Below are positions 1 through 9,088 of a stretch of 64,000 nt of DNA, piece after piece. Within the stretch, counting starts at the first letter, position 1; each line of letters opens with the position of its first letter. The notes beneath the pieces are model-generated. The model had not been told where the DNA came from and made no database searches. It saw only the letters and a list, made by a program, of their open reading frames with translations. Source of the DNA: Vibrio owensii CAIM 1854 = LMG 25443 (lineage in GTDB: Bacteria > Pseudomonadota > Gammaproteobacteria > Enterobacterales > Vibrionaceae). A program made the position numbers and the translations under genes. The stretch is taken from contig NZ_JPRD01000011.1 in assembly GCF_000817815.1 (NCBI RefSeq), forward strand, positions 124,001-188,000, read 5' to 3'.

Positions 1-636
1 TTTGCCCTTGCAGCAGAGCCAAATCAGCACAGGTAGCATGACCAAAGTGACGGTGTGTTGATACCAACTTGCACCACCAATGCTGCCCATTAGCCAGTAC
101 ATTAACTGACGTAGGCTTAAGTCATCGCTAAAGTAGAATGCCCACGTCACAATGGCGCTCGACAAAATACCCAGTGCAACGCCGACGAGCAGCAGCCTTG
201 CAGTAGTGAGATGCATTGCCCTTGCGATACCAACCAATATGACGGTAAACAACATCGAACCGGCAATGGCAGCCAACATAAAGATCATCGGAGAAGGTAA
301 AACTGGCAAGGCAAACATGACGAGCACCATTGCCAAGCTCGCGCCACCGGAGATCCCGAGAACGCCGGGTTCGGCTAATACGTTCCCGAGTAGAACTTGT
401 AAGGTAGCACCAGAGACCGCCAATGCTGCCCCGATAATGGCGGCAGAAACCAAACGTGGCAGGCGTAAATCCAACAAGAGTTTTTGTTCAAATGCAGAGA
501 GAGACTGAAAAGGAGAAAGGAATACCTCTCCGACCATCAAGTGGATAGCAGAGAGCAGCACGAGAATCACTGACATGATCAAAAGATTGCGTTGCCAGCG
601 TCGTTCCTTGTTCAGGATAAGTTGTTGAAAATCCAT
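1..636 (-). CDS. btuC: Vitamin B12 ABC transporter permease BtuC (partial)
   Basis: Inner-membrane permease of the BtuCD-F cobalamin importer (FecCD family). The frame is open from the ATG at 636 to the window edge, giving the first 212 of about 330 residues; the C-terminus lies outside. A first membrane segment at about residues 18-36 is followed by the family signature [12 protein letters not shown] near residue 90 and further hydrophobic helices. It is downstream of astE on the same strand but separated from it by a terminator hairpin. In E. coli btuC follows ihfA; here ihfA is 19 kb away on the same strand. It links functionally to the cobTSUC operon 5 kb upstream. A FecCD-type siderophore permease is the alternative, less likely from the signature. 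Confidence 0.88.
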   Translation of the reverse strand, partial: MDFQQLILNKERRWQRNLLIMSVILVLLSAIHLMVGEVFLSPFQSLSAFEQKLLLDLRLPRLVSAAIIGAALAVSGATLQVLLGNVLAEPGVLGISGGASLAMVLVMFALPVLPSPMIFMLAAIAGSMLFTVILVGIARAMHLTTARLLLVGVALGILSSAIVTWAFYFSDDLSLRQLMYWLMGSIGGASWYQHTVTLVMLPVLIWLCCKGK

Positions 637-644
637 AGTAGCCG

Positions 645-683
645 ATAAATACAAACGAGGCTTAACCTTACAGTTAAGCCTCG
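645..683 (-). terminator. Intrinsic terminator after astE
   Basis: A perfect 11-bp inverted repeat, CGAGGCTTAAC and GTTAAGCCTCG with a 6-nt loop (656-683), is followed on the minus strand by a T-rich stretch. It lies between the astE stop and the btuC start, so btuC probably has its own promoter or depends on readthrough. Confidence 0.75.
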
Positions 684-738
684 GTAAATTGCAAATGTGT
701 TCTTACGCTTTATTCGCCGAAATTAAAGCGATATGGCA

Positions 739-1767
739 TTAATCGTAGACTAACTCGCCATCTTCGTAGCGCGTTTTCACTTCACACACCATTAATGCTG
801 CGCGTTGACCGATCGCGACGTGGCGGTTTGGGAAAACAACGGCTTCGTTATCGTTCTTCGCCATCAATGGTTTGTCACCATCGTGACCAAACACTTCGCC
901 GTGAACGAATGAGGTGAAGTTCTCGACGTTGTCATCAAACATGAAATCGAAATCTTCGTGCAAGCGCACAATCGTACGACTAACACGGTACTTGATACAT
1001 GGCTTAGACAAGTGCTCCGCTTTCGCCTCTGCAATTAGGTTACGCAGTGACAAATCGAATGCTGTCAGTTTATCTAAGTCGTTTTCACCAATGCGAGCCA
1101 CACGACCCAGTTCCATCGTCAAAGCTTGAGCGCCGTAGTTCTCTGCACTGAACCAGCTGAATGTGCTGGTTGGCGAGTTAGACAGTAAAACCGCTTCAAT
1201 ATGTGCACTGTCGAGAAAATCAATCAAAGCTTTGCTGCGAACAGGATGACGCGTTTTCGGACTCACCGCAAAGGTGTAGTGCTTTGAATCACGGATCGCA
1301 CAGTGCAAATCTAAGTGCCAGCGTGTTTCCGCTGCAGTATCTTGATAGAAATCTCTGACTAACAATTTGAGGGTATCAGCAATCGCAAGCTCTTTGGTCG
1401 GCTCGTGCTCTTTCTCATCAAACAGTCGGTTAAGGTTTTCTTCTAAAAATCGCGTGTGCGCCAGAGTCGATTCTGGGTGAGCGATAATGAATAAGCATCG
1501 AGCCTCGACTTTCTGGAAGCCAGATTCGATGTCTTTGATAACTGAATCCACCAGCTCCATCGGTGCGGTTTCATCCCCGTGGACACCACAAGAGATGATG
1601 ACGTTCTTTGTTTCCTGAGTGTATTCGTCAGGAATCACTTCTAGCACACCACGCTGATAGAGTTTAAGTTTTACACCATTAGACAGCACCTGCTCCGCTG
1701 GCGCGACATCAATATGAACATCTAACGTGTCAGTTAAAAACGATTGGCGAAAGAGAGACTTCGTCAT
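739..1767 (-). CDS. astE: Succinylglutamate desuccinylase AstE
   Basis: Last enzyme of the arginine succinyltransferase (AST) pathway: hydrolyses N2-succinylglutamate to glutamate and succinate. The 342 residues are the usual length. Zinc ligands of the M14-like fold are visible: CGVHGDE (His63, Glu66) and DLHCAIRD (His155); TMELGR (Glu219) carries the catalytic glutamate. The start has a good Shine-Dalgarno (GGAGT). The other ast genes are not next to it, so it is a detached member of the pathway. No clear ArgR or RpoN site was seen upstream (1768-2005). Confidence 0.95.
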   Translation of the reverse strand: MTKSLFRQSFLTDTLDVHIDVAPAEQVLSNGVKLKLYQRGVLEVIPDEYTQETKNVIISCGVHGDETAPMELVDSVIKDIESGFQKVEARCLFIIAHPESTLAHTRFLEENLNRLFDEKEHEPTKELAIADTLKLLVRDFYQDTAAETRWHLDLHCAIRDSKHYTFAVSPKTRHPVRSKALIDFLDSAHIEAVLLSNSPTSTFSWFSAENYGAQALTMELGRVARIGENDLDKLTAFDLSLRNLIAEAKAEHLSKPCIKYRVSRTIVRLHEDFDFMFDDNVENFTSFVHGEVFGHDGDKPLMAKNDNEAVVFPNRHVAIGQRAALMVCEVKTRYEDGELVYD

Positions 1768-1941
1768 GCGTTACTCCTTAATAGCACGGCGGGTATGTTA
1801 ATAAATTGTACAAAGGATTTTTGTTGTTGCGATCCCACTTATGAGTAGAAGCCACCAAATTTATTTAAAATCCCATACCTTTTCGCGCCATGCACTCAAA
1901 TCAAGCATTGAGGCGTTTATTTTTTAAACAATTACAAAGTG

Positions 1942-1971
1942 TTAGGGCTGTGAACTTTACCACAACCCTAA
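1942..1971 (-). terminator. Hairpin downstream of the M3 peptidase gene
   Basis: TTAGGGCTGTG and CACAACCCTAA form an 11-bp stem with one G-U pair and an 8-nt loop, about 35 bases after the peptidase stop on the minus strand. The following T content is modest, so termination is probable rather than certain. Confidence 0.4.
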
Positions 1972-2005
1972 AGAAGATCATTATGATTTGATCAACTTTT
2001 AGCGT

Positions 2006-3805
2006 TTATTCACCACGTTGTGCGAGTAAACGTTCAAATTCGTCTACTTTGTCACGAACTAGCTCCACACTCTGCTGCCAGAATTCCGGTTGCGTCAGAT
2101 CCATTGAAAGATGCTTTTCGACAACCTCTTCAGCCATCATGTTGCCAGTGTCGCGCAATAGTTCTACGTAATCGTCGTAGAAACGCTCCCCTTTTGCATC
2201 ACGTTGAGCGTAGATACCTTTACTGAACAAGAAACCGAACAGATATGGGTAGTTGTAGAAGCTCACCCCAGAAATGGAGAAGTGCAGTTTGCTCGCCCAG
2301 AAATAAGGGTCAGCCTCGCTCATCACATCCCCATACCAATCTTTCCACGTTTCTGACATCAGCTCACAGAAGTCATCTGCTGTCAGTTCGCCCTCTTGGC
2401 GACGCTCGTAGAAGGCTTTTTCGAATTCGTAACGAACTGGAATATTGATCATCAGCGCTAACGCCGAGGAGAGCTCTTCCCACAGCATTTCGAGCTTATC
2501 ATCCACGCTTTCTGCTTTTGAAATTAGATGATCACGAACGATGTTTTCAGCGAAAATCGAGGCAGTTTCTGCCAACGTCATCGGGTAGTATGTTTGGCAA
2601 AGCGGCAAATCACGAATCACCCAGTTGTGGAATGCGTGACCAAGCTCATGAGCAAGCGTCATCAGGTCTGAGCGGCTACCACTCCACGTCATAAACACGA
2701 GCGGCGTACGCGTCGCCGGCAGCTTAGTACAGTATGCACCAAGGCGTTTATTGGCATTAGGCGCAGCATCAATCCAGCCGTTTTGTACCATCATGCGGAC
2801 AAACTCGGACATGTCTGGATTCACGGTTTCAAACGCTTCACAAATGACGTCGATTGCTTCATCGAAAGGGTAAACTTTCGCTTCACCACTCAAAGCATGC
2901 ATCGCAGCAAGATGATTCCACGGTTTCATCTCATCCAGACCGTAGACCTTCGCCATTAGCAAACCGGCTTTTTGACCAATCTCACGGCTGTCTTTAGCCA
3001 CTTTCATCATGGCATCCAATGTTTCGGCTTTGATTCGGCTGCCATGTAAGCTTGGATCAAGGAAATGAACATCACGTTTAGTAGAACGCTTTTTGTTCTC
3101 TGTTAAACGCCAACCTGAAAGCGCGTTAAGGATAGAGGCAAAAGACTCTTGGTGTGTCGACATCGCCTTCTGAACACCACGCCATGCAGCTTCTTGGCGA
3201 TCAAATTCAGAGCCGTAAAGAATGCTTGCTGCTTGCGAGAAGCCAAGCTCTTCACTTTCACCATCAGCGTAGTCAAGCTTCACTTTCAAAGAGCCCGTGA
3301 GGTTGTTGTATAACTTACCCCACGCAGATTTTCCATCCACGCTCATCGCCGCTAACAGCTTTTCTTCTTCGGTGCTTAAACGTGTGTCAGCCAGTTTGCG
3401 AGAGTTCAGGATTGAAAACGCCTGACCACTGATGTCTGGATTTTCATGATCCAAAACGCGAGTAATGAACTCTTCATCAGCGTGAGTCAATTTAAGCTCA
3501 AACGCACTGTAAGCTTGAGAAAGCTCAGAGAAAATACGCGTCATACGACCTAGCAGTGCTTTCGCCTCTGCATTTGTCGCATCCACTGAGGCGTAACAGT
3601 TAGCGAAGTTCGCAATAGTGCCAGCCAAACGGCTTGCCGCCTCGCTGGTTAAGATTGCGTTTTGCATCACTTCAACAGAGTTACAATCGGCAGACTGTTT
3701 ATTGAGTAGGTCAATGCATTGCTCTACAAGGGCAATGTCATCTTGAATTCGTGGGTCAGCGAGATCGTTATAAACGATGGATAAATCCCAGCTAGGAGCG
3801 GTCAT
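2006..3805 (-). CDS. M3-family oligoendopeptidase (PepF-like)
   Basis: Cytoplasmic zinc oligopeptidase of the M3 family, 599 residues. The catalytic motif HELGH is at 386-390, inside LMTLAHELGHAFHNW, and a downstream Glu-rich helix (LAETASIFAEN) supplies the third zinc ligand as in M3 enzymes. Length and overall layout match the PepF-like clade that breaks down small peptides. No signal peptide is present. The start is supported by AAGGAACC upstream. It stands alone between the end of the cob operon and astE, without obvious co-regulated partners. Substrate cannot be told from sequence. Confidence 0.88.
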   Translation of the reverse strand: MTAPSWDLSIVYNDLADPRIQDDIALVEQCIDLLNKQSADCNSVEVMQNAILTSEAASRLAGTIANFANCYASVDATNAEAKALLGRMTRIFSELSQAYSAFELKLTHADEEFITRVLDHENPDISGQAFSILNSRKLADTRLSTEEEKLLAAMSVDGKSAWGKLYNNLTGSLKVKLDYADGESEELGFSQAASILYGSEFDRQEAAWRGVQKAMSTHQESFASILNALSGWRLTENKKRSTKRDVHFLDPSLHGSRIKAETLDAMMKVAKDSREIGQKAGLLMAKVYGLDEMKPWNHLAAMHALSGEAKVYPFDEAIDVICEAFETVNPDMSEFVRMMVQNGWIDAAPNANKRLGAYCTKLPATRTPLVFMTWSGSRSDLMTLAHELGHAFHNWVIRDLPLCQTYYPMTLAETASIFAENIVRDHLISKAESVDDKLEMLWEELSSALALMINIPVRYEFEKAFYERRQEGELTADDFCELMSETWKDWYGDVMSEADPYFWASKLHFSISGVSFYNYPYLFGFLFSKGIYAQRDAKGERFYDDYVELLRDTGNMMAEEVVEKHLSMDLTQPEFWQQSVELVRDKVDEFERLLAQRGE

Positions 3806-3887
3806 TTATGGTTCCTTTTGATGTAATCGAGCCAACTCTTTTCTCTCTTAAACTCGGTAGAGATCCAAGCGTTGGCTACTTCCGTGA

Positions 3888-4502
3888 CTAATTTTCAAAT
3901 AGTGGTACGCCTATCGAACGAATTGAGGCGTAAATCTGATCATCGATGGTAATTGTTATATGTGTTACTGACGCATTTCCTATCGCTAATGTCGAATACC
4001 ATCGCGGATTGCGCCAATCTACACCCAATACATGGGCAAGAATCATTCTAATTACGCCACCATGCGTGACAATTAGCAAGTTGTCATTGATATCATTAAT
4101 GATTTGAGACCAAGCACAAGTTACACGATGAGAGAAATCATCCAAGCTCTCAGCATTCGGTAAGGTGTATTGTGCCGGTGCTTTCCAAAATGCATCGAGC
4201 TTATTCCAGTGCTCAGAAAGCATGTCAAATGGGATGCCGTCGAAATCACCAAAATCCAATTCTTTAAGTTGAGGTTCCACACTTAAAGGTAAAAGTTGCT
4301 GCTCAGCAAGTATCTCAGCAAGGTCGTGACAACGTGACAAAGGAGAGCTGATGATCCCTTCTACTTCTCGACCCGTTTGTTGCCAGGCTTGGGCAATTTT
4401 GCGCTGCTCAGCTTCATCGACTTTTAAATCGGCTTGTCCGTGTAAACCTGGGGCTGCGTTCACTCTTCCGTGTCGCAGTAAGTAGATATTCAATATTTTC
4501 AT
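3888..4502 (-). CDS. cobC: Alpha-ribazole phosphatase CobC
   Basis: Histidine-phosphatase family enzyme, 204 residues, that removes phosphate from alpha-ribazole-5'-phosphate (or adenosylcobalamin-5'-phosphate) in nucleotide-loop assembly of B12. The phosphohistidine motif LLRHG is at residues 8-12 and the second active-site His is in VTHGG. The start overlaps the cobU stop as ATGA, so it is translationally coupled and is the last gene of the cobT-cobS-cobU-cobC operon. A general phosphoglycerate-mutase-like phosphatase would look similar; the operon decides the call. Confidence 0.88.
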   Translation of the reverse strand: MKILNIYLLRHGRVNAAPGLHGQADLKVDEAEQRKIAQAWQQTGREVEGIISSPLSRCHDLAEILAEQQLLPLSVEPQLKELDFGDFDGIPFDMLSEHWNKLDAFWKAPAQYTLPNAESLDDFSHRVTCAWSQIINDINDNLLIVTHGGVIRMILAHVLGVDWRNPRWYSTLAIGNASVTHITITIDDQIYASIRSIGVPLFEN

Positions 4503-5047
4503 CTCTTCCCTTCCTGTGGTTTGAGCTCAAGTGGCAAGCCCGCAGCGACAAACGTGACTCGCTCACATACGGTCGCCAGTTTTTGATTCATCCGTCCCGC
4601 ATTATCAACAAAGTAACGACTGACGGTGCCGAGCGGCACAATGCCCATCCCGACTTCATTAGAGACAAAAATCAGCGTCGCTTCAGCTTGTGCTGCCGCA
4701 TTCACCAACAACTCAATTTGTTCCTCTAACCGCTCATTACAGCAGTCATCACCGAGTTCAAAGATCCAGTTGTTGAGCCAAAGCGTAAGGCAGTCAACTA
4801 ACACAACATCTTGAGACGAAAACTCACAAATGAGCTCTGGCAAGTTACGCGGACATTCATGTTCAATCCACCCAGCCCCTCGCTGCTGTTTATGGTGAGC
4901 AATGCGCTGCCTCATCTCGTCATCAAAAGGCAATGCCGTCGCAACGTAGTGAAGCGTTCCGTTTTTATTTTGTGCCCATTGTTGCGCCCTGCTCTCTGCT
5001 AAGCTCGACTTTCCTGAGCGCGCACCACCTAGAATAAGTTGCTTCAT
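4499..5047 (-). CDS. cobU: Adenosylcobinamide kinase/guanylyltransferase CobU
   Basis: Bifunctional enzyme that phosphorylates adenosylcobinamide and then adds GMP to give AdoCbi-GDP. The 182 residues are the expected length. The N-terminal P-loop GGARSGKS (residues 7-14) and the downstream DCLTLWLNN and [10 protein letters not shown] motifs are CobU hallmarks. It overlaps cobS (ATGA at its start) and cobC (ATGA at its end). Together with CobS and CobT it activates corrinoid and lower ligand for joining. Confidence 0.95.
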   Translation of the reverse strand: MKQLILGGARSGKSSLAESRAQQWAQNKNGTLHYVATALPFDDEMRQRIAHHKQQRGAGWIEHECPRNLPELICEFSSQDVVLVDCLTLWLNNWIFELGDDCCNERLEEQIELLVNAAAQAEATLIFVSNEVGMGIVPLGTVSRYFVDNAGRMNQKLATVCERVTFVAAGLPLELKPQEGKR

Positions 5048-5850
5048 AATGAATGACTAAATGCGATAAGAGTGAGATAAACAAGCAACTCTGCAAGCTG
5101 CTGCGCAGCACCAAGGCAGTCGCCAGTAAATCCGCCGATACGTTTGGTCAGCCAGCGTTTAAAGCCGACACGAAACAGTGCCAATACCAATACAATCACA
5201 GCAGCCTGAGTCACACCCAGTAACAACGTGACAACCCCACCAGTTAAGAGCAGTATCGTGACTTCTAAGCTCGATTGCTTATTCGCTAACGGTTTACTTT
5301 TCGAGGTATCCGCGTCACTAACGTAAGGCATGTCATATATGAGAGTAGCAGCCAGCGCTCGGCTCACGGTGTACGCCACAACGATCATCAGCCAAAACTG
5401 AGGCTCATTGGCTAACTCGCTCCAAAATACAAACTTCGCTAACAGCGCCATCATTAGCGTTGCAGCTCCGTACGTCCCGATGCGGCTGTCCTTCATGATG
5501 GTTAAGCGGCGCTCTAACGTCATGCCACCGCCAATACCATCCGCCATATCCGTTAAACCGTCCTCATGGAACGCGCCGGTAAGCAGCAGGCTAAATGCCA
5601 TGGTCAACACAATGGCAACTGAGTTTGGGAACAACAGACTCGCCAGTGAAAACACAGCCGCGCACAATAGCCCGAGCAACACGCCGACCAAAGCAAAGTA
5701 CCGCCCCGCTTGGTTCATGCGCGTTTCACTGTAAGGTAAATCTGCGGGCACAGGTATACGGCTAAAAAAACTTACGGCGAGCAAGAAAAGCTCACTCTGA
5801 TAACGCAAAGAACGAGTCTCTGAATGGAGTGTATTATCAGAAGCAGACAC
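5044..5850 (-). CDS. cobS: Adenosylcobinamide-GDP ribazoletransferase CobS
   Basis: Integral-membrane cobalamin synthase (268 residues) that joins AdoCbi-GDP with alpha-ribazole (phosphate). Several hydrophobic helices are evident, and the conserved acidic stretch [16 protein letters not shown] holds the metal-binding Asp residues of the family. Translation begins at a GTG that overlaps the cobT stop (TAGTG), so coupling is tight. It fits between cobT and cobU in the operon. Confidence 0.94.
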   Translation of the reverse strand: MSASDNTLHSETRSLRYQSELFLLAVSFFSRIPVPADLPYSETRMNQAGRYFALVGVLLGLLCAAVFSLASLLFPNSVAIVLTMAFSLLLTGAFHEDGLTDMADGIGGGMTLERRLTIMKDSRIGTYGAATLMMALLAKFVFWSELANEPQFWLMIVVAYTVSRALAATLIYDMPYVSDADTSKSKPLANKQSSLEVTILLLTGGVVTLLLGVTQAAVIVLVLALFRVGFKRWLTKRIGGFTGDCLGAAQQLAELLVYLTLIAFSHSL

Positions 5851-6893
5851 TAAACCGTCACTCCCGCACTCTCAAAGCTCGCCATGTTGTTGTAAAACTG
5901 AGCCGCCGCTTTTACGAGTGGCAAAGCAAGCGCTGCTCCAGTTCCTTCACCTAAGCGCAGTCCAAGATCTAAGAGAGGCTCCGCTTGCAAACATTCCAGC
6001 ACAAACTTGTGCCCATTCTCTTCTGAGTTATGAGCAAACAACATATAATCTCGCGTCTCTTCATCTAATAGAGTCGCGACATAAGCGGCTACAGATACGA
6101 TAAATCCGTCGACTAAAACAGGCGTTTTGTTGCGTTTCGCTTCTAAGAATGCGCCAACCATTTGCACGATTTCGAAGCCACCGACTTGAGCCAGTGCTCC
6201 TTTGGTATCAAGGTCACGACAGCGATTCACACCTTGCGCGACTAGCTTGATCTTGCGGTTGAGTTGCTCTTGAGTAATGCCCGTGCCATAGCCAACGCAA
6301 TGGTCGACTTCCAATGGACTCAGCGCAGTTAACAATGCCGATGCCGAACTGGTATTGCCGATCCCCATCTCACCAAACATCAACAAGTTCGAGCCATTAA
6401 GGATCGCCTGTTGCGCAACCTTTGCACCATATTCCAAACCCAATGCAACTTGCTCTAACGACATCGCCGTTTGCTTAGCAAAGTTTGCCGTGCCATTTCC
6501 GAGACGTTTCTCAATCAGGTTGGGATGGTTTTTAAAGTCAGGAACTAAGGTATCGATCGGTGACAACATGCCACAATCAATGACCTTAAAGTCAATTTGG
6601 TTGAGATCGCAGAAACAATTTATGGCGGCGCCACCAGCGAGAAAATTCGCCACCATTTGTTGAGTCACGGCACTTGGCGCAATGCTCACCCCTTCTTCGG
6701 CGATACCGTGATCACCAGCGAATACCAACATGGTTGGTTTGCGAATTTCTATTGTTTCAACCGCTTGAGGCTTATCTTGGCTTTGAATTAACGCCAGTTC
6801 TAGCGCCACTTTTTCGAGCAAACCAAGAGCGCCTAATGGTTTGGTTTTGTTATCAATGCGAGCTTGAATTTCTGAGGCAAAAGAGCGATCCAT
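5850..6893 (-). CDS. cobT: Nicotinate-nucleotide-dimethylbenzimidazole phosphoribosyltransferase CobT
   Basis: Makes alpha-ribazole-5'-phosphate from dimethylbenzimidazole and nicotinate mononucleotide, activating the lower ligand of B12. The 347 residues match the family. The N-terminal [10 protein letters not shown] and the C-terminal GEGTGAALA motif, which holds the catalytic Glu, are present. It lies 19 bases after the flavin reductase gene and just before cobS, so it sits in the same transcription unit. No cbi genes occur nearby, which suggests salvage or late steps only. Confidence 0.95.
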   Translation of the reverse strand: MDRSFASEIQARIDNKTKPLGALGLLEKVALELALIQSQDKPQAVETIEIRKPTMLVFAGDHGIAEEGVSIAPSAVTQQMVANFLAGGAAINCFCDLNQIDFKVIDCGMLSPIDTLVPDFKNHPNLIEKRLGNGTANFAKQTAMSLEQVALGLEYGAKVAQQAILNGSNLLMFGEMGIGNTSSASALLTALSPLEVDHCVGYGTGITQEQLNRKIKLVAQGVNRCRDLDTKGALAQVGGFEIVQMVGAFLEAKRNKTPVLVDGFIVSVAAYVATLLDEETRDYMLFAHNSEENGHKFVLECLQAEPLLDLGLRLGEGTGAALALPLVKAAAQFYNNMASFESAGVTV

Positions 6894-6912
6894 GATGATG
6901 ATTCCTTATTCT

Positions 6913-7524
6913 TTATTTTGGACGAGCGACAGAAAAAGTTTTTTCTAACGTGGCGTATTCATTACCGCCTAATCGAGCTAATGGGTCTACAGCTAAGGCA
7001 TCAACTTTTAAACGGTCACCCTCCATGGATATGACCCGCTCATCGACATAAATGTGTTCAATCTCTGCAAAGATTAAACTTTGCGGTGTCTCCCCCATCT
7101 CTATCACTTCATGCAACTTACAGCCGAATGCAATTGGCGCGCCCTCTAAGCGTGGTAATTCGAAACCTTGGAAATCAACCGTCTCAAGTTGAGTCGTCTC
7201 CAGTTCAGATTCCCCATGTTCTAATGTGGCAGAAGATAAAGTGACTTTATCCGAGAGATCGCTGGGTGCAATATGGATAACCAACTTACCGGTTTCTAAT
7301 GCATTTCGCGTGGTGTCTTTGATATCACCATTGGGCTTTTTTCCCACAGAAATCATCAATAAAGGTGGACGGCTAGAAACCGCAGTAAAGTAGGAAAATG
7401 GCGCTAAGTTGAAGTTTTGCTCACCTGAGTCTGTGAGCACCCAAGCGATTGGGCGAGGAATGACAGTTTGAGTCATCAAATGGTACACCTGCGTTGGCGC
7501 AAGCGTACTGAGATCTATGTTCAT
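6913..7524 (-). CDS. FMN-binding flavin reductase-family protein, first gene of the cob operon
   Basis: A 203-residue protein of the flavin reductase / DIM6-NTAB flavoprotein family. PRPIAWVLT near residue 23 and NLAPFSYFTAVSSRPPLLM are the typical FMN-binding strands of the split-barrel fold. AGGA sits upstream of the ATG. The gap to cobT is 19 bases, so it looks like the operon leader gene. Its reaction is not known from sequence. A role in reducing cob(II) corrinoids to Co(I) for adenosylation is an inference from the neighbourhood only. No B12 riboswitch box was found upstream. Confidence 0.8.
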   Translation of the reverse strand: MNIDLSTLAPTQVYHLMTQTVIPRPIAWVLTDSGEQNFNLAPFSYFTAVSSRPPLLMISVGKKPNGDIKDTTRNALETGKLVIHIAPSDLSDKVTLSSATLEHGESELETTQLETVDFQGFELPRLEGAPIAFGCKLHEVIEMGETPQSLIFAEIEHIYVDERVISMEGDRLKVDALAVDPLARLGGNEYATLEKTFSVARPK

Positions 7525-7658
7525 ACGACGTCCTTGGTCTTAGAAAACCGCGAGAGAAATGAGACTCCCGACAAATTGAGAGAACAAGTGTACCCCTCTC
7601 CCGTGCAATTTCATCTGATTTTCTCTTTTTGACTGCGCTTTTTGTCAATTCGACAGTC

Positions 7659-7680
7659 ATATTGATAAAAATATTATTTC
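7659..7680. promoter_or_regulatory. Possible LuxR/SmcR (quorum-sensing master regulator) site
   Basis: The 22-mer starting ATATTGATAAAAATATTA matches about 15 of 22 positions of the vibrio LuxR-type consensus (TTATTGATAAAT and its mirror). A second, weaker half-site (ATTGATAAAT) lies at 7805-7814. It sits 135 bases upstream of the flavin reductase-cob operon. AT-rich sequence can give such matches by chance. Confidence 0.25.
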
Positions 7681-7890
7681 AACAAGCTTGTTCCACTAAA
7701 GAAAGCATTCAACTTAAACCAACTCAGTCTCAGTCATTTATTTTTCAGCGCTCTAATTGATAACGTCTGATGGTCAATATCAGTCTAACCAAACAACTTA
7801 AAGCATTGATAAATAAAAACTATACAATAGCACGTCTAACAAAGATTAGGCGTAAATGAAACGAGAGCTGATTTCCTCATCGCCTGTATT

Positions 7891-7919
7891 TTGAAAGTTG
7901 GCACGTGTGATGCTTTAAA
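7891..7919 (+). promoter_or_regulatory. Sigma-70 promoter of the small RNA/peptide gene, with CRP half-site
   Basis: TTGAAA at 7891-7896 and TTTAAA at 7914-7919 are separated by exactly 17 bases. TGTGA, the left half of a CRP site, occupies 7906-7910 in the spacer, where binding would block RNA polymerase rather than recruit it. The start of transcription should be near 7926. Confidence 0.6.
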
Positions 7920-7951
7920 GAAATCGTCCCTAACACAAAAAGCGAGAAATT

Positions 7952-8044
7952 ATGTTTGCCAATCAAAGTCGTCGCCCCGCTAAGAGAGGCAAGCCAAACC
8001 CACCACGCCAATCTCGGCGATCCATACCCTTATCATTCTCCTAA
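7952..8044 (+). CDS. Small Arg/Pro-rich peptide (30 aa)
   Basis: A 30-residue peptide starting MFANQSRRPAKRGKP. Seven Arg, two Lys and no acidic residue give it a net charge near +9, with six prolines; it is therefore likely disordered and able to bind an acidic partner or RNA. There is no hydrophobic segment. The Shine-Dalgarno is weak (GCGAGA). It fills most of a transcript with its own promoter and terminator, the best argument that it is real. If it is the VcdP equivalent, the known partner in V. cholerae is citrate synthase; that assignment is by architecture and from memory. Confidence 0.5.
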   Translation: MFANQSRRPAKRGKPNPPRQSRRSIPLSFS

Positions 8045-8080
8045 GAAAAAAGACCCGTTTGTCCCGCGGGTCTTTTTATT
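8045..8080 (+). terminator. Terminator of the small RNA
   Basis: AAAAAGACCCG and CGGGTCTTTTT form a strong stem followed by a T-run. It begins directly after the TAA of the 30-codon ORF. Confidence 0.85.
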
Positions 8081-8200
8081 TGCCTCGTTTGAAGAGCAAT
8101 CAAATGGGTCGTGCGTCAAACATTGATAGCATGCCTAATGCTTGGCTGAACAATTAAGCTACAATAGCCTAAGCAACTGTTCTCTATGAGGAAGAATACA

Positions 8201-8896
8201 ATGAGTAACGATTCAAATGCATGTGTCATTATCGCTGGCGCAACAGGGCTGGTTGGTAGAGAAGTCATCCATCAACTGATCTCGCAGCCTAGCATCGTAA
8301 CTCTGTATTCCCTTTCTCGACGAGCCCTCACTGACATTGCCGACCCTGATAATAAAATCATCCCACTTCTCGATGCTGAACTCACCATTCATGACTGGGA
8401 CGAACAACAACCGACCCCTCGTGTTGGTTTTATTTGTCTTGGTACGACATTGAAGCAAGCTGGCAGCAAAGACGGTTTAAGGAAAATCGATGTTGAGTTG
8501 GTGTGTAAAGTGGCTCAGCAAATGAAGTTGATTGGCGTAAAACGACTGGCCGTCGTATCGAGTTTGGGTGCAAAAGCCTCTTCATCATCCCACTATCTTG
8601 CTTGCAAAGGCCACATGGAAAAAAATATTGAAAAGATGGGCTTTGAAGAAGTGGTGTTCGCAAGACCAGGGCCTCTGGTCGGGCAACGAGAAAACCCTCG
8701 TACAGATGAGAAGGTTGTTCAGACTCTTTCTAAAGTAATTCGTCCGCTTATGCTGGGAAAACTGGCTAATTTTGTGCCAATTCAAGCTCAAGACGTCGCC
8801 AAAGCGATGATTTACCAAGTTTTCAGCTATCAACAAGACCCAATCGTCTATTTGCATAGAAGAGAGATGATGGACCTCATCAAGCATTATGACTAA
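8201..8896 (+). CDS. NAD(P)-binding Rossmann protein (HTATIP2/YbjT-like)
   Basis: A 231-residue atypical short-chain dehydrogenase/epimerase-fold protein. The nucleotide-binding glycine motif GATGLVG is at about residues 14-20, and LAVVSSLGAKASSSSHY...K resembles the catalytic Ser and Tyr-x3-Lys region of the extended family. The start at 8201 is preferred over an in-frame ATG at 8186 because AGGAAG lies six bases before it. It is monocistronic, with the small RNA on one side and tcyP on the other. The substrate is unknown. Confidence 0.8.
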   Translation: MSNDSNACVIIAGATGLVGREVIHQLISQPSIVTLYSLSRRALTDIADPDNKIIPLLDAELTIHDWDEQQPTPRVGFICLGTTLKQAGSKDGLRKIDVELVCKVAQQMKLIGVKRLAVVSSLGAKASSSSHYLACKGHMEKNIEKMGFEEVVFARPGPLVGQRENPRTDEKVVQTLSKVIRPLMLGKLANFVPIQAQDVAKAMIYQVFSYQQDPIVYLHRREMMDLIKHYD

Positions 8897-8912
8897 GTAA
8901 AATCGGATAAAC

Positions 8913-8938
8913 CTCGTGCTAAAACGTTATTGCACGAG
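8913..8938 (+). terminator. Hairpin after the NAD(P)-binding gene
   Basis: CTCGTGC and GCACGAG form a perfect 7-bp stem with a 12-nt loop, 17 bases after the stop. The following sequence is only weakly T-rich, so it may be a poor terminator. Confidence 0.3.
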
Positions 8939-9088
8939 ATATGCGTCTCACTTTTATATTCATTTTCGATCTATCTAATACCTGTTTTTCATTTTTAAAG
9001 TTATATCCCGATCGGTATCTTACGTTATCAGTATATAGCCCCGTATAAAAAACAGTCAGCATTTGGCGCTGATTAATAAGGTCAGATT

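Larger units (their letters stand above)
7926..8080 (+). ncRNA. Candidate dual-function small RNA (VcdRP-like)
   Basis: A short autonomous unit of about 155 nt: promoter at 7891-7919, a 25-nt leader, a 30-codon ORF (7952-8044) and an intrinsic terminator beginning at the base after the stop codon. It lies in a 660-base gap between divergent genes and belongs to neither. The design, a CRP-associated small RNA coding a basic peptide of about 30 residues, resembles the V. cholerae RNA VcdRP, which is repressed by CRP and encodes the 29-residue VcdP. Sequence identity with VcdRP is not verified here; the 5' end is inferred. Confidence 0.5.

Noticed and set aside
7525..7950. Cobalamin riboswitch before the flavin reductase-cob operon
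   Set aside because: I searched both strands for the B12 box (GCCACTG-like) and conserved core and found none; the same holds for the 100 bases before btuC.
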